Shown: positions 1-10,650 of the stretch, in pieces
Layout of the letters: each line of letters begins with the position of its first letter
Position numbering within the stretch: the stretch's first letter is position 1
Assembly (NCBI GenBank): GCA_015680685.1
Contig: MNCI01001825.1
Location: 152,694-216,693, forward strand
Reading direction: 5' to 3'
From: Gnetum montanum
Taxonomy: Eukaryota; Streptophyta; Gnetopsida; Gnetales; Gnetaceae
DNA length: 64,000 nt
Program-made: the position numbers and the translations under genes
The notes under the pieces: generated by a model
Databases searched by the model: none
The model's input: only the letters and a program-made list of their open reading frames with translations
Told to the model about the DNA's origin: nothing

Positions 1-416
1 ACCCGAGTTTGCCGTCAAAACCTGTATAAAAATCCCAATTTTTTACGAGAACAGGGTCGGTTGGAAAAATTCCCAGAGCACACCGGAGAGCAAAGATGTT
101 GCGAACCAGAGCACAAAACCTTTTACGCTGGACAAGCCTGTACGCTGAGCATACAGCCTCTACGCTGTGCTTACAGTGTGAACCAGCCACAATCATCCTT
201 GCATCCACCGGGGCTTTTCGTCCGCCTTGTGTTCCAGTGACAACTGCGTTAGACCGGTTCATTGTACTTTCATTCTGTAATGCCATTGTTACATTTTCTT
301 CCCAAAATCGTTTACAATTTGCATCAACTGTTGCATGTATTCTNTTCTGTGCACGTCCTGTGATCCCACGGTCTCTGTTTCCTTCCAGCTGGAGACCGAC
401 GATTTCGGACTGTACA
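1..416 (+). repeat. 5' LTR (3' portion) of the Tat element
   Basis: This matches the end of the 3' LTR copy from the TATA region to the terminal CA. U3 lies outside the window. A single N at 344 replaces about 200 bp that are present in the 3' copy (about 16930-17131), so this LTR is shorter here only because of an unresolved assembly join. The open frame at 96-449 runs across the LTR end and the N and is not a gene. Confidence 0.88.
25..32 (+). promoter_or_regulatory. LTR TATA box (5' copy)
   Basis: TATAAAAA, conserved at 16611-16618 in the 3' LTR. It marks the U3/R promoter that should drive the genomic RNA. Confidence 0.65.
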
Positions 417-420
417 GAAA

Positions 421-440
421 TTGGCGTTAGAAAGAGGGCC
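421..440 (+). other. Primer-binding site candidate of the Tat element
   Basis: TTGGCGTTAGAAAGAGGGCC begins four bases after the LTR end. It starts with the TGG that pairs with the CCA tail of a tRNA and resembles the TTGGCGCTAGAAGGAGGG start seen in plant Tat elements. I cannot assign the tRNA with certainty. Confidence 0.6.
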
Positions 441-1160
441 TCTACCTAAAACCTTACCTACAAGTTTCTCAGTGTTTACGCTGCTGAGTGTTTACGCCGT
501 CGACCATACGCCACTTGTTTCTGAAATCCTCCCAGCGTTTACGCTGCTTAGTTTAAAACCCAGTCTGCAAACTATCCAGCATTTACGCTGCTGAGCGCCT
601 ACACTGTTCAGTTCAAACCCTTCCATCCATAAGTCTCCTAGCGTCTACGCTGTTTGCCACACGAGGGTTCTGTAAGATCCCCAGCGTCTACGCTGTCGAG
701 TACATGCTACATGCTTTATGCTGTAGATTTTCCTTACGTCATACACAAGACTACTAAGGTTTACGCTGCACATTTTTACGCCGTAGACTTGTCTACGTTG
801 CCGTCCATTTACGCTATGCTTTTTTTACGCCGTAGATTTTGTCTACGCTGCACATTGACTTTCTCTGAGATTTTGTTTACGCTACTCTCTTTACACTACA
901 AACTTGTTCACGCTACTGTACATTTATACCACACTCTATACGCTGTAAAACCCGTTTACGCTACACATTGACACTGTATACGCTGCTCAGCGTATACGTT
1001 GCACTCCTTACGCTGTAGACTTGTCTACGCTGACCATATACGCTCCATCCATATACGTTGTCTACGCTGTCGTTATACACTGGACGTTGAAGCGTATACG
1101 CTGCACCATACCATGTAGGTTTACGCTGTACTAAGTACACTAATTTCACATCCCTATACC
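441..1160 (+). repeat. Leader array of TTTACGCTG / GTATACGC motifs
   Basis: The untranslated leader between primer site and gag is built largely from loosely spaced copies of TTTACGCTG(CT) and variants of AGCGTATACGC. Spacing is irregular, so this is not a classic satellite. The same words recur in the LTR U3 (about 16088-16520), in the leader of the antisense gene (10430-10640) and in its first intron (9610-10260). Short open frames here on both strands are by-products of the repeats. Confidence 0.85.
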
Positions 1161-4100
1161 ATGTCATACCCTCGACAGGTCATCATGAACCCCGCAAACA
1201 CCACTGCTGCAACCACTCAAGTCACCGACATTGTAGGTACCATGGCTGCTCAATAGCTCGTGGTCCAACAGTAGGTAGTACAACCCACAGCGGGGCCCCG
1301 CCGGTTCCTAAGGTTGCAAGGGAGAAACCCAACCTCTAACATTATAACCCAGGATCAATACAACTTCATATGTGTGAAGATACAAGCTGGTCTAGCAGTA
1401 GATAGAGCCAAAATAGAGATAAAGAGGCAGTATGAGCTCTTCTACAAGGGAGGGCAAGAGTTTATTCCTTCCCCGTACGATGTCATCCCTGTCCTAGAGG
1501 CTTACTCTGAGCTAATCACATGACTCCTCCTACAAAGGAGTCAATCTCGGGATCAGCCTGCAGTAGATCCTCAACCGGAAGAGGAGGATGATTTCGCTGC
1601 CCAATCCGAACATGAAGACTCGTATCACACCCTTAGCCTGCAAGCCCATGTCAACCCCATGTTCCATCCGGGCACAGGGGAAGCCATGCCCCTCCAACCC
1701 CTCAGGTTCACCCAGGCGCAAGCACCTCCACTAGAAACATCCGCACTAGTTCATGTTCCTCCGGTAACTAACCCGCAATTCAGCACGCTCCCTCTCGCTA
1801 TCATCCCCGCTGCAGCAGCAGGCCCATCCTCGCAAGCACCACCTGCACACAATAACATGAGAGCAACCTTCTCAGCTCGAGTGATAGGGATGCCACATGT
1901 GATACCAGCATCCACGTCCGCTCACTACATCCCCCACAACCAAACGCACGGAGCCCCCTCGACTGCTGTAACCCTACAGGGAGTTCCTGCACAAAACGTG
2001 ACCGCTCAATGGGCGGCGATGGGTGTGCCATCACATCAACCCTTTCACCACAATGTGCCACCCCATACGATTCCACCAACTAACATTCCCCAAGTACAGC
2101 TGCAACCGCAGCAACAACAACCTCTCATGTATAGTGTACCATCCCTAGTGCCACACACCATAAACGTGCCACAAGCACAACCGCCGACCGCACAGCTTTT
2201 AGCCTTTCAACCTACCAACCAATAGTCCAACCTGTACAATGTACCACAACCTCAAGTTGCCATGTCACCTAGTGCCCAAGACTGGGCAGATGCCAAAAAA
2301 TTAATGCAAGAACTAACTGACGAGGTCAAGCGCCTCAAAACGGCTGCCGACGGGGAGCTGAAGGTAGTGGACTTCTACCACGATGACCCCATCAGCCCTT
2401 CCATCCCGCCTCTAACCTTGCCCAAAGGCATATCGTTGCCAACACTAACTAAATATAATGGGGAGACAGACCCTAATGCTCACTTAATAATGTTTAGATT
2501 AGAATGCGCATTACTCCAGGCATGGCCCCATGCCATTTTACGAGTGTTCCCTATGGCCCTTGTCGGGAGAGCACTTGATTGGTACCGGGCCCTGCCGAGG
2601 AATTCTATATTTTCCTTGGAAGAGTTGTTACATCAGTTCGTGACTAGGCTCAAATATAACTTGAAACCTGAGGCGACATTGGACAGCCTTATACAGGTTG
2701 AACAAGCATTGCTTGAACCTGTACAAAAATTCATTCAGAGGTGGAGTGCTGCTCTCAATGAGCTACATGAGCCGATCCCCCAGACATATCTGGTCACAAT
2801 TCTAAAGGGGGCCGTTAATGACTTCTTCAAATAAAAATTGTACTATCTTAATGCGCGTAACCTTAACCAAGCCTTTGTACAAGTCAAAAATATAGAAGAG
2901 GCGGCTCAAAATAGCCATGACCCTGCATACTTAGCCTTCAAAAATCAACACAATAAAAAGGATAAAGAGAAGGCTAAAGCAACCATAGTGGCAATAGCGA
3001 AAACGCAACAATCAAACAAATCACCAGTAGCCCCTACTAACTATACTAGACCTACTCCCGGGACTACACCAGAATCATCATCATCGTAGAACCCAACTCC
3101 AAACCGTACGCGAAATTTTGAGAGGAAAGAACCTTCTCAATATACGTCGTTGCCTATGAAGCCATCCTAGCTATTTGATCAACTACTGAAGGCGGGATTA
3201 ATGAAACATAAATAGTTATCCCCCGCGGCCATCCAGAGACATGATCAATTTTGTCAACTCATTCAGAACCCAAGCCTAGCAACAACGAATGAGCCTCCAG
3301 TGCCCAAAGGTTTTAGAATGGATCGCTTCTGCGATTATCACCAACGCAATGGGCACGACACGGATTACTGTTTCACCCTAAAGAAGGAGATACAACGAAT
3401 GATCGACGAAGGCCAAATCACCTTTGATGAGGCCAACCCGGTCCAACCACAGAACCAGGCTATGGGGGTGTATAAAGACCCTCTGAACACCAAAGAGGCG
3501 CCGTACATTATCAACACAATCTGCTTTGATGATGAACCCGAGACACCCAACATTAACACCGTCTACCATGAACATAAACAACAAACACCTAACAAGCCAT
3601 TTGTAGTCCATGTTCCTCCCACTCCATCCGCATCCATTCCTCAACCATCATTCACCCCGCAAAAATCATATGTAGTGCGCGTACCTCCTGCTGTCACTAC
3701 CCTAAATCTATCAACCCCTCCTACTTGGCCTGCCCCTTTCGTAGTCCGAGTGTTGCCCGCAGTTGCAACAATGGAGGTCCAACCTCCACCTAGACAAACC
3801 CCATATGTTGTTAGCACATCCGCAAGTCCTAATGTTTACCAAGCCTCCACCTCACATACGCAAGGTAAACCTAGTCCTTACGTCATTAGGGTGTCCAGCC
3901 AATCTTCCGTTCAACCACATCCGCCTGTTCAACCACAACCCCGCCCGGCTCCATATGTGGTACGAATCCCAAGGTAACCTGGAGCTCCAAGACCAGCTCC
4001 ACCTCCACGCCACACATGAGAACGCTTAGCGGATAAGCTTACACGTGAATGCTTTGAGAAGGAGCGTCAACGGTTAGCTGTAGGGCCAGCTAAACCCGCT

Positions 4101-4169
4101 CCACTCAACGCCGTACCCATGACGCCATCTAATAATCAACCAAACACAGGTAACGAAGGTGAACCATAA
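1161..4169 (+). pseudogene. gag: gag of the Tat element, frame intact but with 11 stops
   Basis: Structural protein that would package the element RNA. One reading frame runs from the ATG at 1161 through 5300 with no frameshift. It is broken by stops at 1254, 1272, 1521, 2223, 2832, 3087, 3168, 3213, 3975, 4017 and 4167. The N-terminal part is Pro/Gln-rich (to about 2260). The conserved gag core lies at about 2400-2900 (PTLTKYNGETDPNAHL, then WYRALP). The nucleocapsid-type Cys/His segment FCDYHQRNGHDTDYC starts near 3328. After it comes a Pro-rich stretch with a repeated PYVVRVPP-like motif (about 3590-3970). The stops sit mostly where Gln or Arg is expected, as C-to-T changes would produce. 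Start choice: the first ATG after the leader array that opens this frame. Confidence 0.85.
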
Positions 4170-4193
4170 AAAAAAACTGATACGTCTAAAACA

Positions 4194-5300
4194 ATGGCTC
4201 CGAGCAAAAATGACGGACTAACAAAGTATGAAATAAAATTGTTGGGGCCAATGGACCCAGTCACCACTGATGCAAACGCCCCCAACAGTAGAGACTTGGC
4301 AACGGCTTTAACACAAGTCACACAAGCACTCAAGCAAAAGAATACTTCACTAAGCTTGTATGACTTAGTTCTTACATCACAAACACATTGTGAAGCTTTG
4401 GTACGCATGTTAACGTCGATCCCAGTAAGCGAGAACTTGCCCCCAAACGAACCATCCATTCATGCGGTAATGTACTTGCCCCAAGGGTCAACGTCCAAAC
4501 CACTAAGCTTCCACAACAATAACATTAAAGTGGATAAGAAAATAGGAGAGGTAACAACAACCCCCATGTTCATAACGATACACATAAATCAGCTCAAGAT
4601 ACATAGGGTCCACGTAGACGATGGAGCTGCTACGAACGTGGTACCATATCCCATCGTTGAACAACTAGGGCTGACGGAGTTAATCAAACCAATTGCAACT
4701 ACATGTTTAAAATCATTCAGCGGGTCACGCGTGATGGTCAAAGGCATAGTGACCTTAGACTTCATAGCAGAGGACCAGTTCCCCACATCTGCCGACTTCG
4801 TGGTGGTCGATGAAATGCTAGGATTCAACCTGATATTAGGAAGACCCTGGTTGGCCCAACTGAAAGTGGTCTCATCCCCTATACATCAAGAAATTCACCT
4901 ACCTTATGAAGGCGGTGAAATCATCATACATGGGAAAGCGGCTACACCCATTGTTTCATCACACATGGACATGGACCAAGGCTCAGAGGTTAAACTCGAA
5001 AAGCCTAGCCGAAACAACATAAACGAACAACAACCGGTAGGCAGTAATCCAAATCCACCTAAAACAGAAACACCTGCACCTGACATTGTACATACTCCTT
5101 CTCAATTAGAAACTAACACAGAACTCGCCACAGATACTGAAACATTTAAAAACACTGACACAGAAGTCATTCCATTAGACATCCCTTGGGCTGAATTACC
5201 ATTCAACGTAATCAGCCAAGGGGACACTAAATATAGAATCATACCTGTTGACACATCGCCTAACATTAAAAAGAAAAAAATCAAAAAATTCCTAAAATAA
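4194..5300 (+). CDS. Aspartic protease region of the Tat gag-pro frame
   Basis: An uninterrupted stretch of 368 codons continuing the gag frame; the ATG at 4194 is probably internal, because the frame enters from gag. It is the protease that would cut the gag-pol polyprotein. The catalytic loop reads VDDGAATNVVP near residue 140, where the D-T/S-G triad appears as D-D-G. The flap and C-terminal part end in the hallmark LGFNLILGRPWL. The tail after residue 255 is acidic and low in complexity and ends in a lysine cluster. The TAA at 5298 closes the frame. Downstream is a repeat array rather than pol, which is unusual because the pol frame restarts only at about 11000. Confidence 0.82.
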   Translation: MAPSKNDGLTKYEIKLLGPMDPVTTDANAPNSRDLATALTQVTQALKQKNTSLSLYDLVLTSQTHCEALVRMLTSIPVSENLPPNEPSIHAVMYLPQGSTSKPLSFHNNNIKVDKKIGEVTTTPMFITIHINQLKIHRVHVDDGAATNVVPYPIVEQLGLTELIKPIATTCLKSFSGSRVMVKGIVTLDFIAEDQFPTSADFVVVDEMLGFNLILGRPWLAQLKVVSSPIHQEIHLPYEGGEIIIHGKAATPIVSSHMDMDQGSEVKLEKPSRNNINEQQPVGSNPNPPKTETPAPDIVHTPSQLETNTELATDTETFKNTDTEVIPLDIPWAELPFNVISQGDTKYRIIPVDTSPNIKKKKIKKFLK

Positions 5301-5570
5301 TACCATTTCAACATGTCCGAAATGACGTTAAACTACAACACGTCCGAAATGACGTTAAACTACAACAAATCAGAAAAAACATTAAACTACACTCCTTGTC
5401 CAGAACGACGTTAAACTATCATGTCCGCAATGACATAAAACTAGCCACGATTAGAAATGGTCGGTCAACCGAGAAACCCACCTACGTTATTCGAAAGGTT
5501 ACTTGTTTACAACTGGGGCCCGAAATGGCCTTAAACTACGCATGGGGCCTGGAATGGCCTTAAACTAGAT
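5301..5570 (+). repeat. Spacer array 1 (ATGACGTTAAACTAC units)
   Basis: Degenerate tandem units of about 25-30 bp with the core GTCCGAAATGACGTTAAACT (5312-5453), then two units of GAATGGCCTTAAACTA type at 5515-5566. It follows the protease stop directly. Related arrays occur at 10868-11003 and 14620-14960, so the three arrays border the antisense gene on both sides and close the pol gene. Confidence 0.8.
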
Positions 5571-5857
5571 CACACACTTGCACTTTGTTTTCCTCTTTCA
5601 TTTATCAATACGATTTATAATTACATCCGCACATTACACTTAAAACAAAAATAATAATAATAAACCAAAATATTTTACATTGCCGTGTCGTGTGTGCAAT
5701 CAAGCTCAAAATCAACAAAAAAATTTTTATACATGCAATGCTGTATGATTATAACTGTCAACTATTTCTGTCCATCTCAAAATTTTCAATTTACAATTCC
5801 CATATCAATTTTAGTCAGCATAGTTCCAAAGGCAAAACTAAAAACAAAATAAAAAAA
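5571..5857 (-). other. Presumed 3' untranslated region of the antisense gene
   Basis: AT-rich DNA between spacer array 1 and the TAG of the antisense gene. I see no coding signal that continues the known exons. The + strand open frame 5690-6379 is a shadow of exons 7 and 8. Confidence 0.4.
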
Positions 5858-5959
5858 CTAAGCATCTGGGACGGGAGGATCATCCCCTTTAGATCCACTG
5901 GCATCAGGGGCCCCTACTCCACTAGGGCCAACTTCTTGGGTAGCATCACCGCCTTCATC
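5858..5959 (-). CDS. Antisense gene exon 8 (terminal)
   Basis: Acceptor TTTTCAG/G at 5960. It has 34 codons including the TAG at 5858-5860, with an acidic/Pro tail (SGSKGDDPPVPDA). It joins exon 7 in phase 0. Confidence 0.7.
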   Translation of the reverse strand, partial: DEGGDATQEVGPSGVGAPDASGSKGDDPPVPDA

Positions 5960-6057
5960 CTGAAAATACAAAAGGAGACAATCAATGTAAGAATAAGAGA
6001 ATGCCAAAATTTCAAGCATTATTCGGCAAGTCGATTTCATAATGACAAAATTCTTAC

Positions 6058-6842
6058 CATAGGAGATCCCCCCAAGCCAAATTCTAGTCGACGAAGGATT
6101 TCCTCTTCTGAGACACTAGCCCAATCTGTCTCACCAAGGCCTAGGTCAACATCTGCCAAGGTCTTTCCCTTGTCAATAGCTAACCAGGTAGGACGTTTCA
6201 GAGGAAATTCACCTATAGACACTTCCCCAGAAGCAGTTGTAATCACCCTGGTAGGCCACTCCATCTCGATAGTTGTGTTCTGGGCTAAAGTATCAAAGGC
6301 AGAGCGCAAACCCAAATCCTCCACAAACATTTCTAGTTGCCGCTTTTCAACGAACACTTCTTTTAATGACTTCTTGTAGTGATGTTTGCGATTCTTCTCA
6401 TCCTGACCCCACTTGCAAACCTTGGAAGCGAAGGCTTTCCAATCTTGACATTTGAGGTTCAGGAGATCAATTTGGGCTTTACGCTCTACCATTCTCCGAG
6501 TCAGTGACGCATGACGATTTAGTAGATTCCAATATCTGGTATACGTAACCTCAGACGTTCGCCAAGAGCTATCACCACTTAGTTTGGCAGTGGTGAACTC
6601 GTACCGAGCCTTAAGATTGTCATGTTCAATTGACAATTCGAAGACTTCCTTTTCCTTCGTCTAAATCTGCAACCACAGCTGTTCAACAGAACGCTTGCAA
6701 GTCCATAGTGACTTGGCGTTGTGTACTAGACCTTCCGCCACCTCATCATAAACAGGCCTTGGCACTTGCTCCACCTCTGGGGATAATGTGGGTAAACTCT
6801 ATATGTTGATGCTCTCAGAGGGATCCCACCTCAACTTGGCAC
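6058..6842 (-). CDS. Antisense gene exon 7, coiled-coil-like
   Basis: Begins in frame with exon 6 through acceptor CATAG/G. Two early stops break it (near 6798 and 6661). After that 199 codons from 6636 are open. These are rich in Lys, Glu, Arg and Leu with heptad-like spacing (RRMVERKAQIDLLNLKCQDW; KKSLKEVFVEKRQLEMFVED). It ends at a strong donor, ATG/GTAAGA. The architecture resembles the coiled-coil half of ORF2 in the Athila-like elements of this window. Confidence 0.7.
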
Positions 6843-6927
6843 CTATGCATATGAAAAGATCAAACGTTAAGACAACAGAAATAGGGTGTGACACTCTAAA
6901 ACGACAAACCATTTAAAAACGTTATAC

Positions 6928-7115
6928 CTATTTCGGGGTGGACCTCCTGAATTCGTTCGACAACTTCTTTTGCGATTCCAGCCACAAAATCCATCTTACT
7001 TGGCATTTCCGTCCAAGTAAATGGCTCACGAGTGTGGGATGAACTAACCTCTGCGGTCCTCTCAGGGTCTTCATGGGTAGGTCTAACCGCACCGTCCTGG
7101 TTTTGCTGCCTTCGT
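6928..7115 (-). CDS. Antisense gene exon 6
   Basis: Acceptor TTCTTCCAG/A after a T-rich intron; donor TAG/GTATAA. The frame that joins correctly to exon 7 reads RRQQNQDGAVRPTHEDPER and ends in IQEVHPEI. Confidence 0.6.
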
Positions 7116-7191
7116 CTGGAAGAAATGAAAACATGAAAATAAAAGACTATAGAAATGACAACTAATGAAGTAAAATAAAAAGAAAACATAC

Positions 7192-7497
7192 TATGCTCCT
7201 TGTCACCCTCTGGGGGATCCCCTAAGTCCAGATTTCCCTTGAGAAAGCTGCTGAACATTTGGTCGACACTACCTTGATCATCCAATGGCTTAGTTTCCGT
7301 GGTGTTTTCCTTTAACTCCTCCGTTCCTCCTCCTTGATCCTTCTCCACATTTTCCTCTTCATTNCGGCTTAGTTTCCGTGGTGTTTTCCTTTAACTCCTC
7401 CGTTCCTCCTCCTTGATCCTTCTCCACATTTTCCTCTTCATTATTCCGCTCTGTGTTGGTCTCCTCCTCCTCAGTAATGGTTTCTAATGCCTGCTTC
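7192..7497 (-). CDS. Antisense gene exon 5 (contains an assembly duplication)
   Basis: Acidic, low-complexity stretch (ITEEEETNTERNNEEE). A 77-bp duplication around the N at 7364 lengthens it artificially; without it the exon is about 227 bp. The acceptor GTGAG/G restores frame with exon 4. The donor A/GTATGT at 7191 is strong, but the join to exon 6 is out of frame by one base, which suggests an indel or a slightly different junction. Confidence 0.55.
7287..7442. other. 77-bp direct duplication flanking a single N (assembly artefact)
   Basis: Bases 7287-7363 are repeated without change at 7366-7442, with N plus one base between them. Two overlapping contig ends were probably joined without merging. 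It distorts exon 5 of the antisense gene. Confidence 0.85.
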
Positions 7498-7601
7498 CTC
7501 ACTTCTCAAATCAAGCCAAAAACATCAGTGACATGTAAGCGATTAAAAAAAAAAATATGAGCAAAACGAAAATAATAAAGCAATAAGTGGGCGAAGTCTA
7601 C

Positions 7602-8646
7602 ATATCGGGCATCTTGAATTGTATGCACTTTACTCGTGGCTCGCTCACATTCGAAACTTCCCTAGTTGGGCGTTCGCATCTTTTCAGCTTCGATTTGGCC
7701 TGGCCAACAATTTCTTTGATAACCCGCTTAACTCTTCTTGCAGTGAGGGGCACATCATCTGGCTCTAATCCCAAACTATCTCAAGTGTGAATTGAGGTAC
7801 CCGATGATCCCCCGGTCATAATAGACATGGACTCATCAATGTCCTCAGGAGCATCTTGGGACTTGGCTATTTCGAACAAGTGGTTGATCCACGGGCGGGA
7901 TAGTTGACCCTGATCCCGTATAACAAACTTGTTGTCCGCGCGGACTACCAGAAACTCGACGAAGCGACGAAGGTAACCGGCGAAGAAGGCAAAGATGAAG
8001 TGGGACTACGCTTCGACATTCAAGCGTAATCGCACTATCTCCTTGTGCATGCCCGACAACAAAAATTGGGCCCAATTATAGCGCATACCAGTTTCCTGGA
8101 TAGTTCGCATGACGCGTATAGCCTCAATCCCAAGACTCCGTACCTGGGAAAGGGTTTTGGGGAATACCTACACCCTAAATAGGGGATACAGTTCATTTAC
8201 CTCCTCAACCTTTACTTTCCCCTGCATCAGGAATCCCTTGGCACCCTTGGCCAGGCCCAACCATTCCTCCAATTCACGCACCGTTTGGAGCTCTTTATGA
8301 GCCCTGTCTAAAACTACACTTATGCCGTCTGCCAGTACCCCAAATAAGTTTGAAAAGAATTCAACCGATAGATGGAAAACTACCTTAACACCCTTAATTC
8401 GGGTGCTGTAGTAGGAGATGGACTCATTAAAGGAATCCACGATCCCGATCATTTCTACTATAGATACATTAGGACTCGGGGTCGTGAAGAGCTCCATAAG
8501 GTCGACATTGTCTAAGAAACGAACAATAGATGGCAGGGCATGGTTACGCAACCATTTTTGAGCCTTAGTCACCTCCCTGAACTTCATTGACAGGGTTGTC
8601 TCAGTTCGCCCAGTTGTGACAGGGTCCCCGCCAGGAGGTACATCAA
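7602..8646 (-). CDS. Antisense gene exon 4, plant-transposon-type domain
   Basis: The longest exon. The segment from about 8590 to 8310 (KFREVTKAQKWLRNHALPS, then FNESISYYSTRIKGVKVVFH) follows the pattern of the plant 'putative transposon protein' domain: a 'V.EF..S....Y....RG..V.F' block followed by a short L-rich helix. Stops at 8168-8170 (TAG) and two further downstream break it. The donor at 7601 (AT/GTAGAC) is weaker than the others. Confidence 0.66.
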
Positions 8647-8735
8647 CTGCAAATGCAATTTAAGATTATCGTATCAGTATAACTCTTGGTAGTTAAATAA
8701 ACACGTTAGCACATCTAGGAAATTTTCTCATTTAC

Positions 8736-8998
8736 TGTTAGTTGTCGACTTGGATGTGATTCTGGAGTCACGAGGGAAGACCGGTCCATTGTCTGACCAA
8801 TCTTTATCCAGCCATCCACGAGCTTGGCACATTGCCGACGCTCTAGAGAACCGTTGGTGAAAATAGACGACATCCCCCTTCATTTGAGCTAATACAGCTT
8901 TACGAAGGGTGGGACTCGCCATAAATGCCTCTAGAGCGATATGAGCTAAGGCAAGCCCATCATCCTCGACACATATTCCGTCTGCATTAACTTTAGGC
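8736..8998 (-). CDS. Antisense gene exon 3
   Basis: Acceptor TTTGTAG/G at 8999; donor ACA/GTAAAT at 8735. Open throughout (PKVNADGICVEDDG to SKSTTNS). Introns 2 (76 bp) and 3 (89 bp) on either side are typical short plant introns, and both joins keep the frame. Confidence 0.74.
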
Positions 8999-9074
8999 CT
9001 ACAAATGAACGGATGTCAAAACTAAGGCAAAATGTCCAACAACGAAAAGAAGCAATAGACTTGAACGGTCCTAC

Positions 9075-9524
9075 CTGCCCACCCGGTACACTGTGCTAGG
9101 AGGGTTCTAGAACAGCGTGTGTGCACGCGCGGCTAAGAATAAGGTGTTTTCGAGGTAGTCCTGCCCTCGTGGTAATCGGGCCCACATACGCGCTAACGGG
9201 CGTGTGGACCTGGGCCCGCGGGAAGAACCGTCCTCATTCGTAAGCTGCCCCTCGTCAATGTCTTCCATGAAGACAATGACACCCTCCGTGGCTCCTGGTA
9301 GCATTGCCTCAAGCACAATCTGTGCCACCAGTTCACTTAGATGCGACCAGATAACCACTTCAAAATTGTCCAGTATGAAGGGCAGGAATTCAGACGCACC
9401 TTCTTTGAACCAGACCCCATTGTTGTCCACAGTTAGATCCGGGGTAGGCTCATCAGCCTCAATGGGGCCAAACCATGTTAGCATCCCAACGAGCTCAACA
9501 ACGAGGAGAAAAGGCTTACTATCC
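9075..9524 (-). CDS. Antisense gene exon 2
   Basis: Preceded by a strong acceptor (CTTGCAG/G) and closed by a donor CAG/GTAGG. It encodes a hydrophobic then acidic stretch (DSKPFLLVVELVGM, later EDIDEGQLTNEDGSS). One TAG near 9110 breaks it shortly before the donor. Confidence 0.72.
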
Positions 9525-9609
9525 CTGCAAGCAATCAGGATGCCACGATAAATCAGCCATGCATGAAAACAATGCAAAAAACAAAGGTTCACATTGTAGA
9601 CTGACACTT

Positions 9610-10260
9610 AGAAAAATTTTCTAACTGTTTATGCTCAGCATTTACGCTGCTAAACCTAGCGTATACGCTGTCAAAATTTGTTTACACTCGGCGTATACGC
9701 TGCCTGACTTAGCGTATATGCTGACAACCAACTGTTTACACTGTCGCCTGAACCTCTTACGCTCAGCGCATACGCTGAAGAAACCCTCAGCGTATACGCC
9801 ACAGAAGTGGCCAACGTAAATAGTCTACGCTAGACACTGAACAAACAGTTTACGTCAGAAACATGAAAAACAAGTCTACGCTGTCATATTTAAAAGAACA
9901 ACTGTGTACGCTGTAGAAACCCTCAGCGTATACGCCGTCACAACATAGATCGTCTACGCTAGTAAAATAGAAAGTTTATGCTGACAAAACAGAACTTCGT
10001 GCATAGAAAACTTATTACGCCGTATAGCCTTCAGCGTATACACTGATACAATCGTCTACGCTTCATGCAAGAAAAAGGGATTACGCTGTGCACTGAAAAT
10101 AGATTACACTATGACAGTCTACGCTAACCCGACTTTACATTGTGAATTTACGCTTGGCGTATACGCCGACGTCTCTACGCTAAAATTTACGCTCGGCGTA
10201 TACGCCGAAACCCTCTACGAGACTATCTATGCTACGAAGCACGCATAAGCAAAAATAACT
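9610..10260 (-). repeat. Intron 1 array with perfect GCGTATACGC palindromes
   Basis: Intron 1 of the antisense gene is almost filled with TTTACGCTG-type motifs and contains at least six perfect 10-bp palindromes GCGTATACGC (9659, 9691, 9790, 9926, 10157, 10196). The same palindrome is in the LTR U3. Local open frames on the + strand are repeat by-products. Confidence 0.85.
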
Positions 10261-10284
10261 AACAGAAATAGGATCAGAGCCTAC

Positions 10285-10415
10285 CTGTGTGATGATCTAG
10301 GCCATGACGGAATCCTTGGCCGGGGCAGGCACTGCAGCATGGCTTCGCTCTCCTTTGTGAAGGTCAAGTCAGGACCCTTCCTCCCCTGGCCTTCCACTTC
10401 CTTGCCTTTGCCCAT
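10285..10415 (-). CDS. Antisense gene exon 1
   Basis: Starts at the ATG at 10415 with a Lys/Gly-rich beginning (MGKGKEVEGQGRKG) and gives 43 codons plus two bases. The donor CAG/GTAGG follows at 10284. The two leftover bases (AG) plus the first base of exon 2 make an Arg codon. Confidence 0.68.
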
Positions 10416-10429
10416 CTTGTTGTCTTCTA

Positions 10430-10640
10430 CGCTGAGATTAACAGTTTATGCTGAAGGTTGGAACTCTTTACGCCGATGCTAGAACGTCTACGCTCTGTGC
10501 CTATGCTAAGGTTTGGTCTTTGAAGTCTACGCTTAGGGTTTGGGTTATACACTCACGATCAGGTTTACGCTTACGCTGGGAAGCTTACGCTGTAAAGTTT
10601 ACGCTCAGCCGCTTACGCTCACAATGCAAATAACAACAAA
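10430..10640 (-). repeat. Leader array of the antisense gene
   Basis: Between the antisense TATA box and exon 1, a run of TTTACGCT / CTTACGCT motifs mirrors the leader array of the sense transcript at 441-1160. Confidence 0.75.
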
Positions 10641-10650
10641 TGACGCCCCC

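Larger units (their letters stand above)
5858..10415 (-). pseudogene. Antisense intron-containing gene inside the Tat element (plant-transposon-type domain plus coiled coil)
   Basis: At least eight exons can be followed on the minus strand: 10415-10285, 9524-9075, 8998-8736, 8646-7602, 7497-7192, 7115-6928, 6842-6058 and 5959-5858. All introns are GT-AG and of plant size (76-104 bp, except intron 1 at 760 bp). Six of the seven joins keep the frame; exon 5 to 6 is off by one base as read. The summed length is about 1060 codons. Exon 4 resembles the domain of plant 'putative transposon proteins'; exon 7 is charged and helical. In-frame stops (one in exon 2, three in exon 4, at least two in exon 7) fit C-to-T decay. 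Introns survive because they face against the genomic RNA and cannot be removed from it. A TATA box and leader array lie upstream. The function is unknown. Confidence 0.78.

Noticed and set aside
96-449. 117-codon open frame in the 5' LTR
   Set aside because: It runs through R/U5, an N and the primer site; the 3' LTR copy does not keep it.
441-1160. CRISPR-like or satellite array
   Set aside because: Motif spacing is irregular, units are degenerate and there are no spacers of constant length. It is a regulatory-type repeat of a plant retroelement.
1161-5300. Stop-codon reassignment (TAG/TAA read as Gln)
   Set aside because: All three stop types occur, Arg and Trp positions are also hit, and the same pattern is seen in all decayed elements, so methylation-driven C-to-T decay is simpler.
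5690-6379. A 229-codon open frame on the + strand
   Set aside because: It overlaps exons 7 and 8 of the antisense gene in the opposite direction, has low-complexity content and no family features; the minus-strand exons have splice sites and frame continuity.
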